A DNA stretch of 64,000 nt from Vandiemenella viatica (taxonomy: Eukaryota; Arthropoda; Insecta; Orthoptera; Morabidae): the NCBI GenBank assembly GCA_031002005.1, contig JARYHS010009186.1:179268437-179332436 (forward strand), written 5' to 3'. The position numbers and the translations under genes were made by a program. A model generated the notes under the pieces. It was not told where the DNA came from. It saw only the letters and a program-made list of their open reading frames with translations, and searched no databases. This document shows, one piece after another, positions 44,388 through 55,445 of this stretch. Numbering within the stretch: position 1 is the stretch's first letter; each line of letters begins with the position of its first letter.

Positions 44388-47300
44388 CCTTTACACATAA
44401 AATATGGAATGCTGGCCGGTCGCTATCCGCGAGCAGTTTCTTCGTTGTTGTGCTAGTAGCGTCGGGGAGTGTTTCAAGGCGAACACCCTGTATTTCAACT
44501 ATTTACCTAATAAATAGAAGTTTGCAATAAAAGAAAACATAACCTCTACCGAGTGGAAATGGGCTAATCTTTGTAATGAATGTCGTGTGATGTTTTCTAT
44601 GTATTTGTACATACCCAAGAGACTTTAAGTTTTGATTTCACGTATTTTTAGATCACCCAGACAATTCTACGGTGACTATGCCACAGAATATGCACAACTT
44701 TGTAGTGATTCGAGTATATTTACTATCAAGTGCAAGGTGTCCGCGGAACAGAATGTTCTTTCAAAATCTTATGCATTGAAATTCCGTCATTTTGACGTCT
44801 TGCTAGTTGCAACTACTTGATTCGTATTTCTGCTTTTCGTGGTACATCAATAAATAATTTGTTTGGAGAAGATATAGAATTATTGGTACACTTAGGTAGT
44901 ACAACAAACGATACGTCTTTCGTTCCATTACGAATATAACTTCACGAAACGCTTAAAATAAATTAATCCTGTTGAATAACTAATCGGAGATCAAGTTCCT
45001 TTACACACGTATAACGCCACGCGTGACGAGATCACGTGATATATTGTTTACGTGGGAATTTAAACAGTTTAACTTTTATACATGGTTTTATGTACTTATA
45101 AAGCTTTATTTAAGTAAAGCACTAGTTTTCTTGGCTAAATATATCCAGAATGGTCAATTCAAAATTCTGAAAAATTTTCCACCCCCTATTAAAATTTACT
45201 TACGAAATTGTAAGAGGAGGGGTAGGGGTACTAGTATTCTAGGACTTAACCACGAGAGGTTAACGTAGGATAATGTTCCACGTATCAAGTACATCCGGAA
45301 CTTATCAGGATAAGTTTACCAACATTGTAGTTATAAGAGTATTAGTAAGCATAACGTCTAATTCGAACGATGAATATCAGTTTATGAATTACATCGATAC
45401 CGTTTAAACCCAAATTTAAAATATCCGTCGATGAATGAAAGGCAAAGATAATCCATTTTTGATAATATGCTGGGAGTAAAAGGATCAGATCTCCGTGGAA
45501 GAGGGTCAAGTGATGTTTTGAGGAAACAAATATGGGTTTTTTTATTTTTTTGTGAGCAGTAAAATAAAGCGTTGATGGTAATCTCTAGGCAATACTAACC
45601 AAGATATTTCACCAAAACAAGCTTTACTCCGAAAATAAACTATAATGCTAGAAAATCATTTATCAGAGTATTGATTTGGAGTGTGAATTTGGGTAGAGGA
45701 GATACAGGGATCAGAAACGCAGAAGATACGCGAAGAAGCTTCTAGAATTGTAAAAGGTAAAGGTTAAGTGGAGTAGATTATAAATAAAATGTGCTGAATC
45801 GTATTGGTGACAATACGATTCTGTGACGTTATATGAGATGAAAAAGCAGTAATAGAGGCATTGGACACAATTTAATCACTAAAAGAAAGTGCGGGAGGTA
45901 ACGTCTGAGAGAATGACCGTGAGGCAAGAAAAACAAATGGATTTAAGAAAATGAACAGTACAGGAGGACGAATAGCAACTTAAACAATTCAGAGGCATTG
46001 AAAATTGCTAAAGAAAATCGAAACATGAGAGGTTTTGTGCCATCGCGTAAAGTATTAGGATTCATATATTATCCCGCTAAAAATAAACCATAAAAAATAT
46101 TTAAAACCTGTGAGGTTAAATGTAGAACAATAATATTATCTGGGAGAAGCTGAAGTTAAATATCATCAGGAAAAATCTCTTAACATTAGTCGTAGTGCAT
46201 TTCATAAGTTTGTTAGGTATATCGTCTTTAAGCGATGATTAACCCGACATGCAGGTAGAATCGATTGGTCGCAGAAACGCACTGAATACTTCATACACCA
46301 AGATCAACAGCAGCTGTCAATCCCGTGTCCCATTACCAATGTTTCTCCACAGAACAAACACAGGCTCGAAATTAACCTCATTGAGACTATTAATTATACA
46401 GCGTAATTAAATCTACTACCAATCGAACTTCCAACGGAACCCTGAGTGGCTTTATAAATAGTAAATAGGATTCAACATTTATACCTTTAGTACCATGTTG
46501 TGTTTCACTGAAGTAGAGTCTTCGACCTTTTACAGGATTTGACTCTCTACGATTTAAAAACAGCAGTCTGGAAACCTATCAAATTATTCAATTAAAAAAA
46601 TAATTTAAAACTAGAGAAAAATTAATAATCGTTGTAATGTATTTCTGCAGATTTCTTAGGTTGTTAAATTTTACACGTCATCTGACTCCATGTTAAAGAT
46701 ATTCGTGCAGGTGTATGAGGTTAATTTACGTAAACACACTAAGTAGTGGGGAAAGAAAGGAAGATTGATGCGAGTTATTTTTGTGTGTTGAGGTATTTGT
46801 ACACATATTGAGTATTATATTATATTTCCTAAACTATCGGTTTGTTAAAATTAAGAAAACATTAGTAACAAGAGATTATTAAAACGATTTGTCTATTAGT
46901 TTTGCAAAATGTTATCCAATTGGTATAAAGAAATCGAACGCATAAAAAATAGTTGAAATTAATTACAGTGAGTCTTAAAAATATTGAATACTTTCATATT
47001 TATGAAATTGTGTAAAATATATATTGATTGATATGTCTGATTTTTTGGCGAAAAAAAGTATTTACTGAAGTATAAAACTTGTTAAAATTGCTATTGTTTG
47101 CAATAACCATAAAATCGCTGACGACCACTAATAGCTTTCCTCTAATCTATAGCAGAGTGGGCATCACTTTAAGTAGTTAAAGAACTTTATTTTTGGATAA
47201 ATATTTTATGAATTAATCGGAGAAATATGTTTGCTTTTAGGATATTTCGTCAAAAACTCGTAGAAATTGTTAGATAAAAAATATCCAAACTTTTTCGGAA

Positions 47301-47781
47301 TTGGTCGGTTTCCAGCTTTCCGATGTTGGGACTGACAGGAAAACGAATGATTCTATTAAAATTCTGTCTTTCATTCAGGGGTACAAAACTTTAAAAGAAT
47401 GAATTTACATTGATTTTGGAGTTTCTTGTGTACTAGTGTAGTTTTAAATTGCTGTCCTTTATTCAAACTTTCGTTACCTGATTATAAACAGTTCTAAAAA
47501 TGTCATAAATTAAAAAGAATCAGTCTTTTCTGATTATATTTTTTTTTCTTTTTTAGTTTGATAAGTATTCTTGCATTCTAGCATTATTTATAAATTTCAT
47601 CTATTATGTATTTAGAAACAATTGAAACAACAGACAGTTGTACAACGGACGATAACAATAATTATCACACACACGCCAGACTCCACATTCATTGTCTGCA
47701 GAAAAACTTTAAGAAAAATTAGAAAAAAAAATAGATATAAAATAAACACACTACCACTAGAGTCTAAATTTACTGGTAACC
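44388..47781. other. AT-rich sequence, nothing clearly recognised
   Basis: A terminal-repeat-like GAACACCCTGTAT occurs near 44480. Frames at 44632-44820, 45023-45268 and 47622-47864 have no domains; the last runs into a SINE fragment. A GC-balanced, TAATTA-containing patch at 46230-46440 is listed under findings. Confidence 0.4.
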
Positions 47782-47868
47782 TTCACCTGGAGTCATCCGG
47801 AGAAACCATGGATGGGCGGACGGGGATTAGAATCGGCGTCCTCCCGAATGTGAGTTACCGGTAACAGA
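47782..47868 (-). repeat. SINE-1 head fragment
   Basis: CACCTGGAGTCATCCGGAGA, then GATGGGCGGACGGGGATTAG, GTCCTCCCGAATGTGAG and TTACCGGTAAC match the 5' half of a minus-strand SINE-1. The tail half is absent. Confidence 0.7.
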
Positions 47869-48797
47869 AGAAGATTGACGTAAGTATTTGGTTTCGTAAC
47901 GGTATTGCTTGTCTAGCCGGTTTCGCCACAAGTCTTCTACAAAATTTGGTCGTCAGAAGCAATATACACGACAGCTCCATCAAAACATTTTTCTGAATCA
48001 AAATGTCTAAGGAAGTAAAATTCTAGGTTTAGGACCTAATTTTAACATTGCTTGAACGATTACTGTTCAGAATCTGAGATTAGCGCTTCAAAATAAAATG
48101 TTAACAAAACGATAATGGAAAACATTGTAAGTACAGCTAATTCCTTCAAAAGTGTTATTGCTTTCACTAAAAAATACTGTAACCAAGCTTGGTGGGATCG
48201 AAACAAGAATATATCGAATCCGTAGCTGAAAATTTCGTTGTAAACTATATTTTTTCTTACAAATAGAGAATTTTCTCACAATTGTGTGGAAATATATTTC
48301 ATTTAATTGTGAGACCAAAATTAATTTTTCATCCTATTTCTTTGACTGTAGATTGACTTTTAAATCTTAGATATATACAGATTCATAACTTCACTGAAAT
48401 ACCACTAGTCGCTGAATAGCAGGTTGGAAATGTACAGGTATCGCACCCCATGTGTCAAACGGATATAAATAAGCAAATGATTGTCAGTTGAACTCGAGAG
48501 TAGCCTGTCGAACATTTGCCAACATGGCACTGACTGCCCACCATGAATAAAACGTATTATAATGCCGAATCATAGTTGGAGACCAACGTATGAGGCTTAG
48601 CATCTCGAAAGCAATTTTTTACCGTGATACCTTATTGACGATATTATTTCCTAGATAGGATAGCTCAGTGGCAGCCCGTCTATTAAATGATCAATATCTG
48701 CCACGAACGAGCAACAGTGTCCGCGCCAGCAGGTGAAAAAAACTGTCCAATATGATTTCCACAGACGGCATCATTATATCTCTTTTTTTTTGTCTAT
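47869..48797. other. AT-rich sequence with a TATA/initiator-like pair
   Basis: No gene. TATAAAT at 48464-48470 is followed 22 bp later by TCAGT (48484-48488) in a GC-balanced context. The spacing is short and no frame follows, so no promoter is called. Confidence 0.35.
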
Positions 48798-48985
48798 TGG
48801 TTTTAAGCATCGTTGACGTTGAGGTCATTAGAGACGGAGAGGGTTAGGTACAAAGGAACGAGAAGGGATTTTGCTATGATCTTGAAAGACGTCCCTCACT
48901 CGCCTGTAGTTATTTCGGAAAACCATGGAAGCCGAAATCTGGATGGTCGGACAGGGAATTTAATTCTCGAATGTCATCATAAATA
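48798..48985 (-). repeat. SINE-1 copy, diverged
   Basis: GTTGACGTTGAGGTCATTAG marks the tail and body, and TCGGAAAACCATGGAAGCCG with TGGATGGTCGGACAGGGAAT the head side. The end of the tRNA-like head is lost. A 73-codon frame through it is incidental. Confidence 0.7.
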
Positions 48986-51550
48986 TAAATCTCTGATGGG
49001 AACTAACTGGGTCCATACCACGCAGAGCTGTTGAAATTCGTCCACATGCTGTTAATGATGAATCACATCACTTGACATGTCATCACTCGAACGAATTATG
49101 AAGCATATGAGAAGGAGGATTTACCTGATATTTCATTGTTCAAAACGAATTTGTAGAACCTTTGACTTTTTTATATTATTTATTACCCTTGTTTCATACA
49201 CCTCTTGGATGTGGAAGAGGTCATGGTTAATATACTTCCATACAAGATTAATAAAATTCTTAGTGAAAAAGTAATATATGTTACAAACAAAGCAAAAATT
49301 AAGCACTAAAATTTAGAACTGAATTTTCCAAAAAGCGCATTATATTCAATTAATTCTTTTGGGAAAATTCTGGGATGAGGTGAAAGCAGTAGGAAATCAC
49401 ACAATGTCTCAGATTTTCTTTAGGTATATTTTTTATTGTTTACAAACTGCTTTATACTTTTAAGAAGTTTGTTTAAACAGATGTATCCTGAAATAATGAA
49501 TTTTTCTATTATACCGGTGAAGTCTGTACTCTGTTAAAGTTATTATTGTTCCCTGTATTGATTTTGAGTACCTTGGTTTTGATGTATACAAGTTAAAATG
49601 TTCTATGATAAAGCAAACATGAGAGGATCTACAGCAATCTGTGTACTGAGAAGGCATTGTAAGAATATTGGGCTTGTTAAAGAGTTGCCTGCGACGAGTT
49701 GTCTAATGGTAAGATTTACATACATCATATCTGATAAAATTTTCAGTGGAATTCAGCAATTCTAGTCACAACAAATAACTTATCAGCAAAAAATTACCAA
49801 ACTACAGTACTTAATTTATTGCTTTCTAACAAAATTCCTTAGGATATTAAAACTAACTTTTCCCCCACGGTAAGTTTGGTTGCATCCTCCGAAGGAGGTA
49901 TACTAAGCCATTGTGTCAGAGGTATGACCGCAGGTTCCTTCCTCTGGAATCTATTGTTTAACGTGGAATCCGGACCACGGCCTTAAGGTGTCAGAGATTT
50001 TTTTTATTTGTTTTTGTGATATTTTCTTCCATTATCAATAATCGGCAGCTGCATTTTGTCGTAGGTGTTTAAAGTGTAAGTCAGTACGGGAAAGATGAAA
50101 GACGTAATATTTTAGAGATTGAAAGAAAAGAAGTTCAAACAATGCCTATAACCTTGGTCTGAACGTTCCTGATGTCATCGGCCAGTCAACAAACACGAAA
50201 TTTAAGGAAAATTTGATTTACATTGTATTTATATAAACATAGCTCACAGATGATAGTCTGCACATGTATTTTTTGTTGTTACATAGAATGATTTAGAATT
50301 CCTTGATTTATTCTCTTCCTTTCAAACAAGCCTTCGTCAGCTCAGTTATAGAGAATCACAAAACCCCAACGAAAGAAAAATAAAAACTCAGTGGCGTGTT
50401 TACATGTACATTACGCTTAAGTGTTATTTCTTAAAATAATTTCACATTCATTTTCGCAAAAATATAACAACCGTAATGCACACAATGGTAATAATTCTGT
50501 TTTTATTACGAGATGGTTTTGTCTTTCTTACTGATATCTTGTAGATGGCTCAGTAAATAAGTCTAATGGAGTATAATTTTAATAACCTCCACACCTTGGA
50601 CTTCATTTTGTGTATATAGAACAATAAACTGTGCAGTCGTCAAAAGGAATTAACTAAAGAACTATAACCCGAAAGTATAGAGTGTATTAAATGAAGCATT
50701 AATTTCCTGAAATAGTGAAATGTTGACAGTAATAATTGTGGTGTATCTTTCACATGCGCGTAAATATTGAGGCGTTTCTAATTTATTCTTATTATTTGTA
50801 AGGTTTGCTTTGATTTACAAGAATATTTCAATATAGAAAGGTCAGTCTTTTAACTGGCAGCACTATTGAGTTGCCTGCTTAATATTTGTCAAGCGTAAGC
50901 TACTCACTACAAATAATCAGAACACATAATAGGGAATTCAAGAGCTCCGCAGTGAGCAGTTTCTTTATAACTATTATTTGCATCTAAGTAGCTGAATGCT
51001 GTAGCGTTTGGAATAAAAATGAGATGATACTGGTAGATGAAAATTACTTCAATCTATTGAGTTGTAAACGACTTCAAAACCATTATGATGAGTTTGTAAT
51101 CAAATAATATAGTGACTACTGATGTATTAAACGGTAAATCATTTTTCACTAGCAGAGGTATTTATTGCCCTCCCAAGCCTACGTCAGTCAGAAGTTGTGG
51201 TGGGCTTGCAGTTTTAAGCTGTTGCGTCGTTTAGTTCTGAAGCAAGTTTGGGGAAGCGCCGAGGTCTGACAACTTTATTAAGTTGGAAGCTGCGGAGCAC
51301 AGAAGACACTTAGAATGATTTACGAGACAAGTGCTTATGTTGACGTAACTCCAAACAACCAACTAAGTGCAACTAAGTGAAGGAACTGTTAAGTCTCTTC
51401 AAGAAACTTAAAACAGCGAAGCTATAACGAATTGGACTTACACCCCTGTCGGTCGACAGCAGTGCTGAACTATTGACATAAGGTTCCGGGCCATATCCTG
51501 AAAGTGAAATGGTAGAAACTTCTTCGCTTCTTAATTTCTAAATACAGTAG
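48986..51550. other. AT-rich sequence with a SINE-2 scrap
   Basis: TTGTTTAACGTGGAATCCGG followed by ACCACGG at about 49954-49981 matches the end of minus-strand SINE-2, and nearby sequence from 49880 may be an altered copy. A GC-balanced patch at 51170-51500 has no recognisable content. The other frames have no domain. Confidence 0.4.
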
Positions 51551-52300
51551 ATCTACATCTACATATATACTCTGCAATTCACAAAATTGTGGGTGGCAGA
51601 GGGTGATCAGCACCAAAGCTAATCTCTTTGTTGTGTATTCCAATCCCTAATGGTAGGAGGGAAAAAAGAATTCATATAAGAATCTTTGCGGCACCTTATT
51701 TCTCTAATCTTATCTTTACTGTCATTCCGGATCAAATAGGTTGGTGGAAGAAGTGTTTCACTATACTCGTAAGTGAAAGTGGGAGTACACATGTTTACCA
51801 ATAATTTTACACGAAATGTGCGTCGTCTATCTACCAGAGACTCCGAGCCTAGCCTACTTATCAGTTCTGTGACGCTTTCATATGGACTGTAGCAAGCGGT
51901 CACGAATCGAGCGGCTCTTCTCTGTACTTTCTCTATAGTTTCGATCAACCCCTTACGAACCGGATCCCAAATGGCACAAAAATAATCCAAATGTGGACGC
52001 ACAAGAGATTTGTACGCTATCTCCTTTGTTTGTTAATTACAATTTTTCAAGATTCGACCTATGAATCGTAGCCTAGAATTAACTCTACGAATTAATGTGT
52101 ATGTCCCATTTCATGTTCCTTTGTACTGTTACTCCCAAACATTTCATAGAATCGACCATAGCAATAACTGAATTGTTTAACTCGTATTTCTGAACAATTG
52201 GATTATTTTTGTTAGTTCTGCTAACTTCTCTAAAATCCATCTCTGTAACTTTTAAGAGAGAACATTATCTGTGAACCGTCTACGATTTTGGTTATACTGT
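51551..52300 (-). mobile_element. LINE copy of the same family as 21358, opposite orientation
   Basis: Starting at the reversed tail (ATCTACATCTACATATAT) and the conserved CTCTGCAATTCACAAAATTG, the minus-strand frame 52002-51619 reads MRPHLDYFCAIWDPV and IEKVQRRAARFVTACYSP, then FPPTIRDWN. Further upstream a second register gives VDSMKCLGVTVQRNMKWDI, so this copy extends farther 5' than the one at 21358. It has frame breaks and a stop near 52030 (NCN*QTKEIAYKSLV). Limits at the 5' side are approximate. Confidence 0.82.
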
Positions 52301-52348
52301 AATTTGTTTAGTAATTCTATTATAGTTAAGTATTCAACTTTTTGTTTA

Positions 52349-52540
52349 TGACCTTACGCCTCGTCCACATTGTCGTAGACGGAAAAGGAACGGGAAGCAA
52401 TTCGGCCATGGCATTTTGAAGAAGCCATACCATCGTTTCTGGAAACCTTGGAAAACCGAAATTTGGATGACAGGACGGGGATTCGAACCTGTGTCCTCCC
52501 GACTGATTGGTCAGAGTCTTATCAGCCAACCACCAGGCTC
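52349..52540 (-). repeat. SINE-1 copy, near full length
   Basis: The tail ACCTTACGCCTCGTCCACAT is followed by a body with GGGAAGCAATTCGGCCATGG and a head with GGATGACAGGACGGGGATTC, then GAACCTGTGTCCTCCCG and CAACCACCAGGCTC. The reversed B box GGGGATTCGAACC is intact. Confidence 0.85.
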
Positions 52541-52944
52541 AAATATCATTGAACGATTTCTTTGCTATAGAGCTTTCGCGTAAGAAAATTCCAACGAACT
52601 AGAAATTTTTCTGAGCGAAAATTAGGACCTACTAGCAAAATATAAATCTTACCCACCACCACGTCCACTAGCCGGATGTTCAGTTGTCACAACACCTGCA
52701 AAAGAAAGGAAAAAAAACTTAAATTAATCACAGGATTATGACATGAAACGTGTAGGTATCATTTTACAATACAACAAGGCTAATCAGATTTAGATAAATT
52801 GATTAAAAATCGTTGGCATTTGATGTAGAGTAACTATCAAACCGTTAACAGTATCATTAACTAAATCAGTCATTGCTAATCTCCTAGGTCTCGCAGCTTT
52901 CCCATTTTCTCATCAATCAAAGTCTCTTTTTTTATTTAACTCGT
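52541..52944. other. unassigned AT-rich spacer
   Basis: The segment between two SINE-1 copies contains no recognisable frame or repeat. Confidence 0.4.
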
Positions 52945-53118
52945 GTTTTACGCTTCGTTCAAGTCGAGGTCATTAGAAGTGGGAGGGAATTGCGGGCAAG
53001 GAACGGGTAGGAATTCAACCATGGCCTTTTGAAGGAACCAGGTATTCACCTGAAATGATTTCAGGAAAGCATAGAAAACCAAAAAATGTACGTTTCCTTG
53101 TTTTTAACCCACCCTAAT
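52945..53118 (-). repeat. SINE-1 copy, diverged
   Basis: TTTTACGCTTCGTTCAAGTC and GAGGTCATTAGAAGTGGGAG are followed by AATTCAACCATGGCCTTTTG and CACCTGAAATGATTTCAGGA. The head is degraded to GTTTTTAACCCACC. It is oriented like the copy about 400 bp upstream. Confidence 0.75.
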
Positions 53119-53621
53119 GGAAGACTCAGTGGGACTTTTTTATAAGGTGATTGGTACGTGGTACAAAACCAATTATTTTTTTATTCCTTTGCATCTGATG
53201 TCTGTGATATCATTACCAGAAATGATTTGTTGCATGGCAGCTTGTGGAGGAATAAATGCGTTCGACTCCACCTGGTTGCCTATTCGAGGCCACCATCAGG
53301 CGCGTACATCGACAGGAACAATTAAATTCGCAGCTTGACAACGAAAAAATGAGAATATTTATTTAAAATTTACTGACGCTAACAAAACCTTCAACTAATG
53401 GCTGGATGGTTAAAACTGTCGAATCTAAATTTTTAAGAATATTTTCCTGTTTTAGTAATAAATTGATGTCATTTTCTCCTTTTTCAATAAAAAAAATTCA
53501 TAATGTTTCCCTGAAAAACAGAACAACGAAATTTGCATTTATCACCGCAAATTTTGATCGTCTGTTTCACCAACTCAAAATTTTTCTTAGAAATCAAGTT
53601 TAAATACTGAAGCGGGTAACG
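53119..53621. other. unassigned sequence
   Basis: Frames at 53117-53338 and 53406-53603 have no domain. A GC-richer patch at 53225-53335 has no recognised content. Confidence 0.4.
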
Positions 53622-53836
53622 TCCTGCGGGCTCAGTGGTTAAAGCGTCTGCCTGGTGAACCAAATGTCTCCGGTTCGAATCTCCGTCTCGCCGGAAAGGT
53701 CCTTGACATGAATTTCGCCTCTGGCACAGCTTGCTGTGTAATGTGAAGCACGCCAGAACGCTTCTGTGGTTCGGATTTCGAGTTAAACTGCAGGTTCCCC
53801 TCCGGGCTAACGACTGTAGCTTTAACACGCATGTGT
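53622..53836 (+). repeat. SINE-2 copy, full length
   Basis: The head GCGGGCTCAGTGGTTAAAGC with GTCTGCCTGG resembles a tRNA A box region, and GGTTCGAATCTCC is the B box. The body includes CTCTGGCACAGCTTGCTGTG and CAGAACGCTTCTGTGGTTCG, with the end at AACTGCAGG and beyond. It aligns with the minus-strand copy at 58762. Confidence 0.85.
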
Positions 53837-54295
53837 ACACATCCAAAGTAACTTTGAGCTAAACGAGGGCTTGACGTAGTCCTAGATGGGCCAAACGAAA
53901 ATTCATATAAATTAACCCACTTTCACGTAAATCAAAATGAATGAAGTGGGTTAAGGAGGGAGGAAGAGAGTGGGGAATGAGGGTTACAGTGGAGTCTGAA
54001 ATACTGAAAAATATGTGGAAGTTGGTAATACCTAGAATTTTCTGGCGTTTTACATACTGAATAGTCTTAATCCATAGTATCGTTGCAGCAATTGTAGTAG
54101 GCGAAGGCAGGAATTCTGACAGTGATCATAAGCTTCGTATTTTGATAAAGACATGGAGAATATACCCAGCGACATGACAGTAAATACTAGTGACTGTTTG
54201 CAGACCTTAGAGTAATTTTGCCTTTTTATCCAACGAAAATGTTACACAATCTGATTCCCAGTGTTGTATTTTTCTGTCGCATTCCGTTACTCTAA
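53837..54295. other. unassigned sequence before the Harbinger element
   Basis: No frame or repeat was recognised. It ends with the TAA target site at 54293-54295. Confidence 0.4.
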
Positions 54296-55442
54296 AGGTT
54301 CATCTATACAATCGCCCATGATGGTCGACTATAGCCACGCACGATTGTGTAGAGGGCCTAATCGTCTGTGAGTGGCCATCATCGCCTATAATCGTGGGTA
54401 ATCGTGAGCGATCGGTTAGTTTTCGGTACATCAAAGGAATGCGTGCCGATGATCGTGCGCGTGTCCACACAATCGCCAATAATTCAGTCGCACGGCAGAG
54501 GCCCAAAATACGACTTTTTTCGCAACCAATGGAGATATTTTTGCATTAGATATTCAAAGTCGGTTGATGACATGCGATCGAAGTTATCAAATTCTGAAGA
54601 TGGTTCCGCCAAAAGTTCGGCTAGTTGTTTATCATGGTTTGTCGGGGGGGGGGGGGGATCATGTGTATGGACGGAAAAGTGAAAACGAATTGCAGGCAAG
54701 ACTTGCCTAATACCTAGCACAATAATAGGAGGCTCTGCTCCTTGTTCAGTTGCGGTGAATAGTCAACATTCACATTCTGCTCTTCCTCTATTTTACATGA
54801 CTTTTATTGTTTTTGATGCTCATTCCGATAATGATTATAATTATTTGTTAAGCAAATAGACAGCAGCAGCCTGTGTTATTTTTCTTTGAGCAACGTTTCT
54901 GTCTGGTACTTATTTCATGTTTTCCAGTTATTTCTGGAAGATTATGGTAATCTCTTCTTTAGTTACACGGTCATCTTTTCTTCTTTTTTAAATACGTTAT
55001 AGAAATTATCTGATTAATGAAAGATTCGTAAGCCTTTCTTTGTACTTGTCATAACTTTAATTCAGTAAATTAATTATTTTACATTGTTCCACCAACACTA
55101 GCCGAAACTACACAGATAGCATTTCTATCGGACTTGCTTCTGAGGTTGCACGATTCGTAAATGGAATTTGCAATCATTGAGTTCAATATCACGATTCAGC
55201 CATAAACCAACACAACAAACAAAAGCCCAACTTAAACTAAACCTCAAGGAATCTATAAAACTATGATTGCGTAACATAGAGTAACTTATTAATCCGTAAT
55301 CACCACAAGCCGCTATCACTTTGACATCCATTTTCATCAGACAACAGTCAGTAAATGAAAATTCACAGACGGCAACTCATGATCGTGACGATGATGGCCA
55401 CTTTTTTAATCCCCCATCATGGGCGATTGTGTAGAGGAGCCT
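54296..55442. mobile_element. PIF/Harbinger element with well-preserved termini
   Basis: The 29-bp terminal inverted repeats, left beginning AGGTTCATCTATACAATCGC and inverted right beginning AGGCTCCTCTACACAATCGC, match at 26 of 29 positions. TAA flanks both ends (54293-54295 and 55443-55445). ATCGCC/ATCGTG subterminal motifs recur in the first 190 bp, and an inverted copy of the terminus lies at 54342-54360. The 1147-bp interior holds a transposase remnant at 54484-54720. The rest is AT-rich, so this is a non-autonomous derivative. Confidence 0.88.
54484..54720 (-). pseudogene. PIF/Harbinger transposase N-terminal fragment
   Basis: The frame contains KQLAELLAEPSSEFDNFDRM and then SSTDFEYLMQKYLHWLRKK, the RMSSTDFE..L.. 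segment typical of Harbinger transposases ahead of the RFLATG block. Upstream residues are low-complexity (a run of prolines from a G tract at 54644-54657). The catalytic core is missing. The terminal repeats around it make the family assignment firm. Confidence 0.7.
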
Positions 55443-55445
55443 TAA

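Noticed and set aside
48464..48488. TATA box and initiator pair
   Set aside because: Spacing of about 22 bp is short and no open frame or splice pattern follows.
53632..53846. Possible tRNA gene or coding frame
   Set aside because: The A- and B-box motifs belong to the head of SINE-2; the rest cannot fold as a tRNA and a second copy exists at 58762.
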